Source of the DNA: Roseivirga echinicomitans
GTDB taxonomy: Bacteria; Bacteroidota; Bacteroidia; Cytophagales; Cyclobacteriaceae
NCBI RefSeq assembly: GCF_001592935.1
Contig: NZ_LRDB01000001.1
Coordinates: 620,001-684,000 of the forward strand
Direction: 5' to 3'
Length of the DNA: 64,000 nt
The notes beneath the pieces are model-generated. The model did no database searches and had not been told where the DNA came from. It saw only the letters and a program-made list of their open reading frames with translations. This document shows positions 23,397 to 32,441 of the stretch, in pieces (within the stretch, counting starts at the first letter, position 1; each line of letters opens with the position of its first letter). A program made the translations under genes and the position numbers.

Positions 23397-24247
23397 CCGT
23401 ACTTGATCACATTTTGTTTTGCCACTCCAAGTCCGTCAACGCCCAATTCCATCACATCTCCTTCAACAAGGTACTTTTGCGGATTAAGCCCCAGACCTAC
23501 TCCAAAAGGAGTTCCGGTAGAAATAATATCCCCGGGTAAAAGCGTCATGAATTGGCTGATATAGCTCACCAATTTTGGAATCTTGAAAACCATATCCGAT
23601 GTATTGCTGTCTTGCATGGTTTTGCCATTCAATTTCAACCAAAGGTTAAGGTTACTAGGGTCACTTATTTCGTCTCGGGTGGCCAACCAAGGACCAAGGG
23701 GAGCGAAGGTATCGTTGCTCTTTCCTTTTACCCATTGCCCTTGCCTTTCCAATTGAAATTCTCTCTCACTGATGTCGTTGTGCAGTACATAGCCTGCGAT
23801 ATATTCTAGCGCATTTTCTTCTTCTATATAAGAGGCTTTTTTACCAATGACCACAGCAAGCTCTACTTCCCAATCAGTTTTCTGGCTTCCTTTTGGAATA
23901 ATTACATCGTCATCTGGGCCACAAATAGCAGTAGTAGACTTGAAGAAAAGCACGGGTTCCGTTGGCAATTGCATCCCACTTTCTTTTGCATGCTTGGCAT
24001 AGTTCAATCCCACACAAACGATTTTAGAAGGCCTGCAAAGGGGAGGGCCAAGACGTTCGCTTTCAGGAATTCTTGGACAGTTGTCAATATTTTTTGACAG
24101 CCAAGTGATCAATCTTTTGATGCCGTCTGTTTCAAAAAAGGCCTCATTATAGTCTTCTCCAAAGCCAGTTACATTAAGCCTTTGACCATTTTTATTGATG
24201 ATTCCGGGTTTTTCTTCTCCGGCTTTTCCAAATCGAATTAACTTCAT
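23393..24247 (-). CDS. FAH-family hydrolase, 2,4-diketo-3-deoxy-L-fuconate hydrolase
   Basis: A 284-residue fumarylacetoacetate-hydrolase-fold enzyme. Metal-binding acidic residues occur in TDWEVELAVVIG, and the family motifs GLNYAKHAKESG and GYVLHNDISER are clear. In the known oxidative fucose route this enzyme splits 2,4-diketo-3-deoxy-L-fuconate into pyruvate and L-lactate. It abuts the 2-keto-3-deoxy-fuconate dehydrogenase gene without a gap. Confidence 0.85.
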   Translation of the reverse strand: MKLIRFGKAGEEKPGIINKNGQRLNVTGFGEDYNEAFFETDGIKRLITWLSKNIDNCPRIPESERLGPPLCRPSKIVCVGLNYAKHAKESGMQLPTEPVLFFKSTTAICGPDDDVIIPKGSQKTDWEVELAVVIGKKASYIEEENALEYIAGYVLHNDISEREFQLERQGQWVKGKSNDTFAPLGPWLATRDEISDPSNLNLWLKLNGKTMQDSNTSDMVFKIPKLVSYISQFMTLLPGDIISTGTPFGVGLGLNPQKYLVEGDVMELGVDGLGVAKQNVIKYG

Positions 24248-25024
24248 TTATGTGTTGAGTTTTATGAATCCCCCATCAATTGGGTAGTCTGTTCCTGTAA
24301 TAAATCCCGCCTCATCTGAACATAAGAACAAGGCTAAGTTCGCTATTTCTTCGGGCTGTCCCATTCGACCAATGGGTTGCGTTGCCGAAAGCTTTTCGAA
24401 CATTTCTTTTTCTTCTCCCGGATAATTCTTGGCGATAAAACCGTCCACAAATGGCGTATGCACTCTTCCTGGCGATATGCAATTGCAACGAATACCTTCC
24501 TTCACGTAGTCTTTGGCTACAGAAAGTGTCATGGTGAGTACGGCTCCTTTGCTCATTGAATAGGCAAAGCGATCGGCAATACCGACAGCCGAAGCCACCG
24601 AGGCCATGTTCAGAATAACACCGCCCGATTTCTTCATGTATGGGACGCAGGCCAACATACCGTTGTAAACCCCCTTTACATTGACAGCATAAATTCGATC
24701 CAAATCCGCTTCTGTTGTGCCTTCCAAATTACCCACATGGGCAATGCCCGCATTATTCACCAGAATATCTATTGTGTGATTTTCTGCAATCGCATCAATC
24801 ACCTTTTTTACTTCGGTTTGATTAGACACATCGCAAGCATGGCTTTGGGCAGTTCCACCAGCAGCTTCAATTTCAAGTACTACTTCATTGGCCGCCTCTT
24901 TATTTAAATCCAGCACCTGAACATTGGCTTTCGCTTCTGCAAAAACTAAAGCGATGGCTCTCCCAATGCCGCTGCCTGCCCCAGTAATGATGGCGTTTTT
25001 TCCTTGAAGACTAAACTTGCTCAT
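24248..25024 (-). CDS. SDR oxidoreductase, probable 2-keto-3-deoxy-L-fuconate dehydrogenase
   Basis: A 258-residue short-chain dehydrogenase with TGAGSGIG (cofactor), NNAGIAH and the catalytic YSMSK. The long C-terminal loop GRVHTPFVDGFIAKNYPGEE matches the 2-keto-3-deoxy-fuconate dehydrogenase group as I recall it. It overlaps the fuconate dehydratase gene by 14 bp, so the two consecutive steps are encoded together. Confidence 0.82.
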   Translation of the reverse strand: MSKFSLQGKNAIITGAGSGIGRAIALVFAEAKANVQVLDLNKEAANEVVLEIEAAGGTAQSHACDVSNQTEVKKVIDAIAENHTIDILVNNAGIAHVGNLEGTTEADLDRIYAVNVKGVYNGMLACVPYMKKSGGVILNMASVASAVGIADRFAYSMSKGAVLTMTLSVAKDYVKEGIRCNCISPGRVHTPFVDGFIAKNYPGEEKEMFEKLSATQPIGRMGQPEEIANLALFLCSDEAGFITGTDYPIDGGFIKLNT

Positions 25025-26330
25025 AATTCATTTCTTTGACCCAATAACTACCATTTGGGTAGGAATAGGTGTTGATGGATTCGGTTTTCATGGTAATGCT
25101 ATAGCCAACTTCTTCAGGCACAGTATAAGCCGCATTTTTGATGATTACTGGAGATTCGAAGTGTTCGTGGAGGTGATCTACATATTCTATTACTCGGCCT
25201 TCGGTACTTCCACTAATACAGATAAAGTCGATCATGGACAAGTGCTGAACGTACTCGCAAAGCCCCACACCGCCCGCATGGGGACAAACTTTCACCCCAA
25301 ATTTTGCAGCCATTAAGTACACTGCCAGTACTTCGTTTACCCCTCCTAAGCGACAGCTATCAATCTGGCAATAATCAATGGCTTCGGCTTGTAAAAACTG
25401 TTTGAACATTACTCTGTTTTGGCAATGTTCTCCCGTAGCCACGCGGATTGGCGCAACGGTTTGTCTGATTTTTTTATGACCCAAAATATCATCGGGATTG
25501 GTGGGTTCTTCGATCCAAAGTGGATTGAATTGCTTGAGTCCATCCATCCATTCAATGGCTTGGTCTACTTCCCATTTTTGGTTGGCGTCCATCATTAGGA
25601 ATCTGTCTTCGCCAATTTCTTCACGAATGATGGTGGCCCTGCGGATATCGTCTTGAAGATTGCTGCCTACTTTCATCTTCACATGGGTCCAACCTTCGGC
25701 AATGGCTTCTCGGCAAAGTCGTCTAATTTTTTCATCGGAATAACCCAACCAGCCCGCGGAGGTGGTATAGGCAGGATAACCGTTTTGTTTCAAATGAGCA
25801 ATGCGTTCTGCTTTACTCGACTCTTTCTGCTTTAGCATTTCCAATGCTTCTTGAGGCGTAATGGCATCTGTGATATAAGTAAAGTCAATGCAGTTCACGA
25901 GCTCTTCTGCCGACATATCGCTGACCAATTGCCAAAGTGGTTTGCCTTCTTTCTTCGCCCATAAATCCCAAATAGCATTCACTACGGCTCCTAAAGAAAT
26001 GTGCATTACTCCTTTTTCTGGCCCTAACCAGCGTAGCTGACTATCTCCATTAAGGCTATGCCAAAAGGCACCCATGTTTGAGGTGATTTCGGAAAGCTTT
26101 TTACCGATGATCATGGGCATATAAGCCCGAATGGCCTGAACGCAAATGTCATTTCCGCGGCCAATGGTAAAGGTTAAACCGTGGCCTTCGAGATGGGGAA
26201 TGGTGGTTTTTAGAATGAGGTAGGCTGCTGAATAATCGGGGTCGGGATTCATGGCATCAGAGCCATCCAGCGTTTTGCTGGTTGGGAAGCGGATGTCCTT
26301 CACTTCATAGCCTATAATCTCACAATCCAT
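25011..26330 (-). CDS. L-fuconate dehydratase, enolase superfamily
   Basis: A 439-residue enolase-superfamily enzyme that dehydrates L-fuconate to 2-keto-3-deoxy-L-fuconate. All catalytic elements are visible: KMK (Lys218 and Lys220), metal ligands Asp248 (MMDANQKW), Glu274 (WIEEPTNPDD) and Glu301 (ATGEHCQNR), and His351 (CPHAGGVG). The EEPTNPDD motif and length are typical of fuconate dehydratases. This is the first gene of the operon, facing the AraC gene across a 129-bp spacer. Confidence 0.92.
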   Translation of the reverse strand: MDCEIIGYEVKDIRFPTSKTLDGSDAMNPDPDYSAAYLILKTTIPHLEGHGLTFTIGRGNDICVQAIRAYMPMIIGKKLSEITSNMGAFWHSLNGDSQLRWLGPEKGVMHISLGAVVNAIWDLWAKKEGKPLWQLVSDMSAEELVNCIDFTYITDAITPQEALEMLKQKESSKAERIAHLKQNGYPAYTTSAGWLGYSDEKIRRLCREAIAEGWTHVKMKVGSNLQDDIRRATIIREEIGEDRFLMMDANQKWEVDQAIEWMDGLKQFNPLWIEEPTNPDDILGHKKIRQTVAPIRVATGEHCQNRVMFKQFLQAEAIDYCQIDSCRLGGVNEVLAVYLMAAKFGVKVCPHAGGVGLCEYVQHLSMIDFICISGSTEGRVIEYVDHLHEHFESPVIIKNAAYTVPEEVGYSITMKTESINTYSYPNGSYWVKEMNYEQV

Positions 26331-26459
26331 ATGGAAGGCAGTCTATTTGAGTCTAGAGCAATTTCTTCAATTTATTGAGCTTTGACTACGTTTAGGTATT
26401 CCAGTACTAACACTATGTTTGCATTGAATGGTGTGATTAACTTTATTGTAGATAAATAA
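26331..26459. promoter_or_regulatory. divergent promoter region for the fucose operon and its AraC regulator
   Basis: The 129-bp AT-rich gap separates the two divergent starts and must hold both promoters and probably the AraC site. On the plus strand TTTG (26418-26421), 16 nt, then TAACTTTA (26438-26445) weakly fits the Bacteroidota promoter pattern (TTTG and TAnnTTTG), with a spacer somewhat shorter than usual. I see no convincing operator repeat. Confidence 0.45.
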
Positions 26460-27341
26460 ATGTCGGTGAAAGCAACATTACTTAAACGTCATACCGCCCC
26501 AGATCATTCTTTTGCTATTGCGAAACATGATTTCCCCTATTTTCTTAAAGTATGGCATTATCATACTGCCCTCGAATTGGTGCACATTGTGAGAAGCGAA
26601 GGAACTCGTTTTGTAGGCGATAATATTGATCGTTTTAAGGCAGGAGAATTAATTCTGTTGGGCAGTAATTTGCCACATATGTATCAAAACGATGAAGCTT
26701 ATTTTAAGGAAGGTTCATCACTGAGGGCTGAAGCACTGGCCATTCATTTTGACCCTTCATTCCTTAAAACTTCTTTGGTGGATGTTCCAGAGTTTCGCGA
26801 AATCCATCAATTATTTGAGCGTGCTAAACTGGGGTTGAAGTTTTCAAAGGAGACTACAGGAAAAGTGAGGCCATTAATTTTAGAGTTGAGTGCATTGAAT
26901 GATTTGGATCGAATGATCCACTTTTTGAGCGTGCTTAGTTTGCTGTCCAAAGATAAATCTGCCCAAACCATTGCCAGTCCAGGCTTTGTAAATCACTTTG
27001 AAAAAACGGAAGGTTCCAAACTAGAAAAGGTTTATGATTATGTGATGAACAATTTTCAGGAAGGGATTGAGGTAAATCATATTGCGGACTTGGTGAGCAT
27101 GAATAAGTCTTCGTTTTGCAGGTATTTTAAGCAGACTACACAAAGAACATTCACCGAATTTTTGAATGAAGTACGGATCGGTTTTGCTTGCAAAATGCTG
27201 ATGGAAAAACAAATGAGCATCCTTGAAATCAGTTACCATTCTGGTTATAATAACATCTCACATTTCAATCGGCAGTTTCGAAAAAAGATGCAGCTATCGC
27301 CTACAGAATATATTTATCAGAGAAAGAGCAAATTTATCTAA
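26460..27341 (+). CDS. AraC-family transcriptional regulator
   Basis: A 293-residue protein with an N-terminal cupin-like sensing domain (residues ~1-160, with WHYHTALELVHI) and a C-terminal double helix-turn-helix (about 190-290) ending in ISYHSGYNNISHFNRQFRKK and SPTEYIYQRK, the classical AraC signature. It is divergent from the fuconate dehydratase gene and probably activates the fucose operon on binding L-fucose or a pathway intermediate (inference from position). Confidence 0.9.
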   Translation: MSVKATLLKRHTAPDHSFAIAKHDFPYFLKVWHYHTALELVHIVRSEGTRFVGDNIDRFKAGELILLGSNLPHMYQNDEAYFKEGSSLRAEALAIHFDPSFLKTSLVDVPEFREIHQLFERAKLGLKFSKETTGKVRPLILELSALNDLDRMIHFLSVLSLLSKDKSAQTIASPGFVNHFEKTEGSKLEKVYDYVMNNFQEGIEVNHIADLVSMNKSSFCRYFKQTTQRTFTEFLNEVRIGFACKMLMEKQMSILEISYHSGYNNISHFNRQFRKKMQLSPTEYIYQRKSKFI

Positions 27342-27386
27342 GTCCGTGTAAATTGGGTTGATTTTTAACCACCATCAGATAGAACT

Positions 27387-27875
27387 ATGTCGAAGAATCA
27401 CAGCTACAATGTTAAAGTAGAATGGACTGGAAATAAAGGAACTGGGACGAGTTCTTATAGAGATTACGAAAGAAGCCATATAATTCATGTGGAGGGAAAA
27501 GAAGCTATTCTTGGCTCATCAGATCCCGCTTTCCGAGGAGACAAAACAAAACACAATCCCGAAGACATGCTTGTGGCTTCTGTTTCTGCTTGTCATATGT
27601 TAGTGTATTTGCACTTATGTGCGGATGCTGGAATTACAGTTGTGAACTATTATGATAATGCTTCGGGTACGATGGAAGAAACGCCAAATGGCGGAGGCCG
27701 ATTTACTGAAGTAATGCTTATCCCCGTGGTTACGATTTTGGAAGCTGCCATGGTAACCAAAGCCAATGAATTACACCATAAGGCCAATGAACTTTGCTTC
27801 ATTGCCAATTCATGCAATTTCCCCATTCGTCATAACCCGACTTGCGAAGTAAGGGCTAAAAAATATTCAGAATAA
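27387..27875 (+). CDS. OsmC-family protein
   Basis: A 162-residue OsmC/Ohr-like protein. The two redox cysteines of the family are present in VSACHMLVYL (about residue 69) and NSCNFPI (near residue 147). OsmC proteins reduce organic hydroperoxides. It lies 45 bp after the AraC gene on the same strand and may be cotranscribed, without an obvious link to fucose use. Confidence 0.85.
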   Translation: MSKNHSYNVKVEWTGNKGTGTSSYRDYERSHIIHVEGKEAILGSSDPAFRGDKTKHNPEDMLVASVSACHMLVYLHLCADAGITVVNYYDNASGTMEETPNGGGRFTEVMLIPVVTILEAAMVTKANELHHKANELCFIANSCNFPIRHNPTCEVRAKKYSE

Positions 27876-28245
27876 TTATAAATAACGATCTAGATGACCA
27901 TCGAGCCTTTCTGATTGTTTCGTAGTCTTTCTTGAAGAAATGGTTGATAACCGACCGAGATTTTATGTGGTTTTCATAGACTAAGGCTAAAAGCATAACC
28001 TAGTTTTTTGGAAGTGAAACATACATTTTTTGAAATTTCTCTACCTGTATTAATACATAAAATAGGAGCCAAACTTCTTCATTTTTTAACCTGATAATCT
28101 GTTTGATGAAGTCTAATTTGGTTTACTTATCAATAAAAAAATAGTGCGCTTTTTACTGTAAACATGATTAAAGTCATATAGTGAAATTTGGAAGCGGTGA
28201 GTTAATTGCGCTATTTTATGGCATAGCGTTAGTAATCAGATAATT
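27876..28245. other. intergenic region without recognised feature
   Basis: 370 bp of AT-rich sequence before the lipoprotein cluster. It should hold the promoter of that cluster. I see no gene, strong hairpin or repeat. Confidence 0.5.
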
Positions 28246-28818
28246 ATGATTTTTAAAAATTCTATTAAATCAATACTCCTATTATCCTTGTTTTTTATTT
28301 ACTCCTGTGATTCTGCAGGGGGTGCTGATGAAGAAGAGCCTGAGTTTAATAAAGAAGGAACGGAGGTTACCTCTAATGTGACTGGTGTGAGATTAACAAA
28401 GTATGGGCCTGAATACCAGAGTATGACCAACTCACCAGGTATAGATTTTTCTCTTTTACAAGATAGTGGTACACTAGCTTGGCTAAACGTTGACAGTGGA
28501 ATTGGAAATGCAAAACTTGCCAAGTTGGTTGGTACCTTTGATTATTCCTTTTTTCAAGCGGAACCTACAAAAGACTTAAATAGAGGTAGTGATGATGCTA
28601 TTTGGTGGGACGATTCGGCACTGTACGGAGGAGCAGTAAATGGAAAGAATTACTGTCTCGTAGATGCGGATTATGATGGAACTTTTGAAACCATGCTATT
28701 GGTATACCTGAATGTTCAAGATCTAGAAAGCTCTTATTTTATAGGTAAAGCTGTAAAAACAGACGGTACCGATTTATCATTTTCCATGGCGAAACAAGTG
28801 CTAGATCAACTTAATTAG
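28246..28818 (+). CDS. tandem paralogous lipoprotein 1, unknown function
   Basis: A 190-residue lipoprotein: signal peptide ending IYSC followed by an acidic stretch (GGADEEEPE), which suggests surface export in Bacteroidota. The C-terminal half has the pattern shared with the next two genes: FFQAEP, then GAVNGKNY, DADYDGTFET and YFIGKAVKTDGTDLSF. The DxDxDG-like loop resembles a calcium-binding site. I do not recognise the family. It is the first of three tandem copies, 21 bp before the next. Confidence 0.75.
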   Translation: MIFKNSIKSILLLSLFFIYSCDSAGGADEEEPEFNKEGTEVTSNVTGVRLTKYGPEYQSMTNSPGIDFSLLQDSGTLAWLNVDSGIGNAKLAKLVGTFDYSFFQAEPTKDLNRGSDDAIWWDDSALYGGAVNGKNYCLVDADYDGTFETMLLVYLNVQDLESSYFIGKAVKTDGTDLSFSMAKQVLDQLN

Positions 28819-28839
28819 ACAACAAGGAATTTTATTTTT

Positions 28840-29379
28840 ATGAAGAAGCACCTATTTACCCTAGTTATTTTTTGCTTTATCGCATTACTTTTCCACAGCT
28901 GTGGTAGTGATGGAGATGATGAAAAACCTACTGTTGAAGAGTATACTATAACTACCTATGGCCCGGGTATTAGGTTTATTGACCCCCCTATGCCAAGTAT
29001 AAGTATTGAAGCTCCATTTAGCGATACCCCTAGCTTTGCTGAAATATTTCTAGGTTTCCCACAGCAGTTTGGCGTGATGAATTCAACACAAGCATTTTTT
29101 CAATCTGCCCCTACTGAAGCACTTACTATTGATACCGATTACCCTGATCATTCATTTTGGCTATTGAATAGAACAGAATTGCAGAATGGAGCAGTAACTG
29201 GCTTGAATTACATTTTCATTGACCAAGATGGCAACGGAATATTGGAGACAGCTTACCTGTTGCGCTTGGATGCTACCGCGCCTAGAGATGATCAAAAGAC
29301 TTACTTGATTGGAAAAGTAGTCAAGAATGATGGAACCGCTATCACATTTGCTAAAGCCAAGGAATTGTTAGACAATTAG
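28840..29379 (+). CDS. tandem paralogous lipoprotein 2, unknown function
   Basis: A 179-residue lipoprotein (signal ending FHSC, then GSDGDDE). Shared C-terminal pattern: FFQSAP, NGAVTGLNYIFID, the loop DQDGNGILET, and TYLIGKVVKNDGTAITFAKA. The N-terminal half differs from its neighbours and is rich in Pro. Function unknown; it probably arose by local duplication. Confidence 0.75.
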   Translation: MKKHLFTLVIFCFIALLFHSCGSDGDDEKPTVEEYTITTYGPGIRFIDPPMPSISIEAPFSDTPSFAEIFLGFPQQFGVMNSTQAFFQSAPTEALTIDTDYPDHSFWLLNRTELQNGAVTGLNYIFIDQDGNGILETAYLLRLDATAPRDDQKTYLIGKVVKNDGTAITFAKAKELLDN

Positions 29380-29392
29380 AAAAAGACAGATT

Positions 29393-29959
29393 ATGAAACT
29401 TAGGTATATAATTACAATGCTCCTTGCTATGCTCGTTATCCAAGGCTGTTCATCAGCCGATGATTCTGACCCTACAGCTGATGGCATTCGTACTCAAGAT
29501 ATTACGACAAGCAATAATGGATATACATTAGTCCATTTCCGTTCCGAAAGGCAAAGCGTTGACCTTGACAATCCAGCGGAGAGCATTCATCTCTCAAAAC
29601 TCTCTGACGACTATTATTTTTCAGCTAATCCGACAAAACTGGGTATTGACCAAACAGGGCAAGCATTTTTTCAGACTGAGCCCAACTCAAGCATTAGCCT
29701 TAGGGTTGATATGCCTTGGAATGCACTTTGGTTAGACGCCTCTGGAGCTCTTCAAAGTGGTGCTGTGAATGGATTGAATTATGTCTTTTTTGATGATAAT
29801 CAGGATGAGGTTTTTGAAACAATCTTTATGCTTCGGTTAAATGCTTCAGAAGCTGAAACAGCTTCTAAAACCTATATTGCCGCTAAGGTGGTGAAAGAAG
29901 ACGGTTCAGCGATTGACTTTGCTACAGGTAAGACCTTGTTAAATACCCTTGAAAAGTAA
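29393..29959 (+). CDS. tandem paralogous lipoprotein 3, unknown function
   Basis: A 188-residue lipoprotein (signal ending IQGC, then SSADDSD). It has FFQTEP, SGAVNGLNYVFFD, the loop DDNQDEVFET where the Gly of the calcium-like loop is lost, and TYIAAKVVKEDGSAIDFATG. The conserved C-terminal half with variable N-terminal half suggests a binding module whose specificity differs between paralogues. Unknown function. Confidence 0.75.
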   Translation: MKLRYIITMLLAMLVIQGCSSADDSDPTADGIRTQDITTSNNGYTLVHFRSERQSVDLDNPAESIHLSKLSDDYYFSANPTKLGIDQTGQAFFQTEPNSSISLRVDMPWNALWLDASGALQSGAVNGLNYVFFDDNQDEVFETIFMLRLNASEAETASKTYIAAKVVKEDGSAIDFATGKTLLNTLEK

Positions 29960-30011
29960 CCATCAAGTTCAACCGAGGAGACCTAAAATATGGAGCCTCA
30001 ATAATTATAAA

Positions 30012-31556
30012 TTAACGATCGGGCCTGTCATCTACATAATTGTGGCCATGCAAGAGACTGTCTTGTTTGGTGTTTCCAGTTAATTTGGAAAGCAACTCAT
30101 CTGTGGCGTCCAAGCGAGACATAAATGTTGGGAAGTCTACTTGGTATTCAACGTTCCAAATTCGCTCATTCATCACTGGCAAACGTTTTCTCAAACTCAT
30201 AAATTCGCTTTGCTCTGCCTGCTCCCAAGCACACATTTGAGCACCGAGAATTAGGTTGGAACCGTTCGTTTGAATGGGGTCGAAAGAAGGCGCTTTTGGA
30301 AACCAGTTTTCCCAACGGGAAACATTCCAGTTGTAAATAGTTTCCGGCTCCCATTTCTTGCGATTGACCACATATAGCGGTTTCCAAGAAGTGTTGACCA
30401 CGGTGTAGCCATCTTCAATTAAATCATTGGGCAAATACCTGTTGGTTTCGAACTCATAGACAATAATGTCTTTTGGAATCTCCACTTTACCTTCTTTTCT
30501 AAAGCCTTCCCAAACCGCCATTTGCTTGCCGTGCTTTTTTACGATGTCATTCATTCGCACAATAAAATGACGATATAAATCATGCACATCGTCACCGAGG
30601 TCGTTGGTTTTCATGTACTCTTGAACATGTGGATCATTATCCAATTTATGGAAGATGGCTTCGTCTCCTCCAATATGAATTATAGGAGTTGATTTGAAAA
30701 TGGGGATAATCTCGGCTAGAATTTCTTCCAAAGCGGTATAGACTTCTTCCTTGCCCATGTTAATGGTCCACGGGTTTTCTTTAATATCCTTGATTCCGAA
30801 AAGCTCGGGATATGCTTCAACAATAGAACTAGCATGACCAGGAATATCAATTTCAGGAATAATGGTTACGCCACGTTCTTGCGCATAAGCCTCTAACATT
30901 TCCAATTCTTCAAAAGTATAATGCCTGTCGGGGGTAGAAAGCTTAGGGTATTTTTTTGAAGGCAATGTATAGGACTGATAGTCGGTAAAGTGGAGGTGCA
31001 AGTAATTGGATTTGTAAAACGAGCTCATGTTGATAAGCTCTTTAATGCTTTCTACAGAATGCCACTGACGGGCCAGGTCAATCATCAAACCTCGGTAGCC
31101 AGAATCTGGACGGTCTTCCATATTGAGGATTGGAAAACTTAATTTTCCTTCATCAACAAAAGCCAATTGAAGCAGGCTATTGCGTGCCATCGCCAGAGCT
31201 TGGTAAGAACCCCCAGTAACGTTGATTTCCTTATCAATTTTAATCTGGTAGCTGTCTTTTTCCTGCTGACCATCTATAGTGAAGGTAATGTCTGCTGAAT
31301 TTTTGCTTTCGGCTATTTCAACTTTAAAATCGGTCAAGGCCAATAGTTCTGCTTGAAAGATTTTCGCTAAGGGGGCTAGTGCTTCTTCTACAAAGATTGT
31401 GCTCTGTTCTGAAAGCCGAACGGCCTGAGCCGAGACAGAGATTTGCTTAGGAATAGGTACCAGGTTGATGGTATTGCTGTGGTCGAACGTTTCTGTCGTA
31501 CTGTTACAGGATTGAAGAAATAAGATGGAAAGGACTAAGAGTACTGTTTTTTTCAT
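30012..31556 (-). CDS. GH20 beta-N-acetylhexosaminidase lipoprotein
   Basis: A 514-residue GH20 enzyme with a lipoprotein signal (LFLQSCNST). Residues ~30-140 form the N-terminal GH20b domain; the catalytic barrel follows with GYRGLMIDLARQWHS, PEIDIPGHASS and the Asp298-Glu299 pair in HIGGDE. Substrate-assisted catalysis releases terminal GlcNAc or GalNAc. It is a separate transcription unit from the fucose locus, yet it could complement that locus on fucosylated host- or animal-type glycans. Confidence 0.9.
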   Translation of the reverse strand: MKKTVLLVLSILFLQSCNSTTETFDHSNTINLVPIPKQISVSAQAVRLSEQSTIFVEEALAPLAKIFQAELLALTDFKVEIAESKNSADITFTIDGQQEKDSYQIKIDKEINVTGGSYQALAMARNSLLQLAFVDEGKLSFPILNMEDRPDSGYRGLMIDLARQWHSVESIKELINMSSFYKSNYLHLHFTDYQSYTLPSKKYPKLSTPDRHYTFEELEMLEAYAQERGVTIIPEIDIPGHASSIVEAYPELFGIKDIKENPWTINMGKEEVYTALEEILAEIIPIFKSTPIIHIGGDEAIFHKLDNDPHVQEYMKTNDLGDDVHDLYRHFIVRMNDIVKKHGKQMAVWEGFRKEGKVEIPKDIIVYEFETNRYLPNDLIEDGYTVVNTSWKPLYVVNRKKWEPETIYNWNVSRWENWFPKAPSFDPIQTNGSNLILGAQMCAWEQAEQSEFMSLRKRLPVMNERIWNVEYQVDFPTFMSRLDATDELLSKLTGNTKQDSLLHGHNYVDDRPDR

Positions 31557-31680
31557 GGTTGGTCGATTGAAGGAAAGCTCGGGTGTAGGATAATGTGAAC
31601 ACTACATCAAAGTTACTTTGCCTGAAATTAAGGATTCTTCGGTTACCGTCTAATGACTTATTATGTGTGGGGTAGAAAAC

Positions 31681-31708
31681 AAAAAGCCCCGACATGTCAG
31701 GGCTTTTT
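31681..31708 (-). terminator. terminator of tRNA-Leu
   Basis: Inverted repeat AAAAAGCCC (31681-31689) with GGGCTTTTT (31700-31708). It starts two bases after the tRNA 3' end on the minus strand and has T-tracts on both sides, so it can work in both directions. Confidence 0.8.
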
Positions 31709-31709
31709 G

Positions 31710-31793
31710 TACCAGAGGCGGGACTTGAACCCGCACGCTCAGAAGAGCACAAGATTTTAAGTCTTGCGTGTCTACCAGTTCCACCACTCCGGC
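31710..31793 (-). tRNA. tRNA-Leu (anticodon UAA)
   Basis: An 84-nt tRNA on the minus strand. The acceptor 5' strand GCCGGAG pairs with CTCTGGT including G-U pairs, the anticodon stem CAAGA/TCTTG encloses the loop CTTAAAA (anticodon TAA), and a long variable arm (typical for Leu) precedes the T arm GCGGGTTCAAGTCCCGC. No CCA is encoded. Confidence 0.93.
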
Positions 31794-31912
31794 CTCGTCT
31801 TCCATAGCCTTAGCCTAGGAAGGCATCGTCTTCCATAGCTTTCGCTATAAAGACTTTGACTATCAGATAGTCAAGTTTTTTGGTAGTCTTTAAAACCTAT
31901 CGGCTCTAAAGT

Positions 31913-31939
31913 AAAAAAGCGCGATCATGATCACGCTTT
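31913..31939 (-). terminator. minus-strand terminator
   Basis: AAAGCG (31916-31921) with CGCTTT (31934-31939) around an inner GATCATGATC palindrome, followed on the minus strand by TTTTTT. It probably ends the transcript that carries tRNA-Gly. Confidence 0.6.
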
Positions 31940-31990
31940 GATATTTTTGAGTGAAAAGACGATCCCGATACTTTAGGATAAATCTTGCGA

Positions 31991-32026
31991 CTCATTATGT
32001 AAAGACGAAAGTCTTTACATAATGAG
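31991..32026. repeat. perfect 16-bp hairpin with GAAA loop
   Basis: CTCATTATGTAAAGAC (31991-32006), loop GAAA, and the exact reverse complement (32011-32026). With no T-tract it is not a normal terminator. It may be a structured RNA processing site or the remnant of a mobile repeat. Confidence 0.7.
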
Positions 32027-32131
32027 CGGGAGACGGTCCCGAAACTTCGGGACGAACCGCAACCAAACCTTGGCATGGTGCAATTATTGTCTACTCATAA
32101 ATAAAAGCACCAACGTGTCTTTAATATTATG

Positions 32132-32204
<73 letters not shown>

Positions 32205-32441
32205 TTATTTCAGTACTTATTTTCCGCCCTTGTGGCGAATTGGAGTGCAAATTTAACTAAGGGCTTTAAATATGCAATACGTTTTGTGAAAAAATAAATG
32301 TATTTCTACTTCTGCTTATCAATCAGTGCTTTGAGACACCCCACAACCGCTAATACGTGCAACCTTAGTTAATTTTTTGCATCTGTGGAGTAATGAATAA
32401 TAAATAAGCTCGTCTGATAAGTAACTCAAATCAACAAAACC

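Larger units (their letters stand above)
31795..32053. repeat. hairpin-rich spacer between two tRNA genes
   Basis: A dense set of short repeats: direct repeat TCGTCTTCCATAGC (31795-31808, 31826-31839); hairpin TTGACTATC-A-GATAGTCAA followed by GTTTTTT (31856-31881); ATCCCGATACTTTAGGAT (about 31962-31979), a decayed relative of the perfect palindrome GTCCCGAAACTTCGGGAC (32036-32053). Also ATGAGCGGGAGACGG (32022-32036), identical to 32129-32143 at the 3' end of tRNA-Gly. No gene is seen. Confidence 0.65.

Noticed and set aside
31504-31752. 82-codon minus-strand frame between GH20 and tRNA-Leu
   Set aside because: Its beginning is inside the tRNA-Leu gene and it runs over the terminator and the GH20 start, so it is a chance frame.
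32068-32090. Possible sigma-54 promoter (TTGGCATGGTGCAAT)
   Set aside because: The distance between GG and GC is too short for the -24/-12 elements and the orientation does not lead to a good target start.
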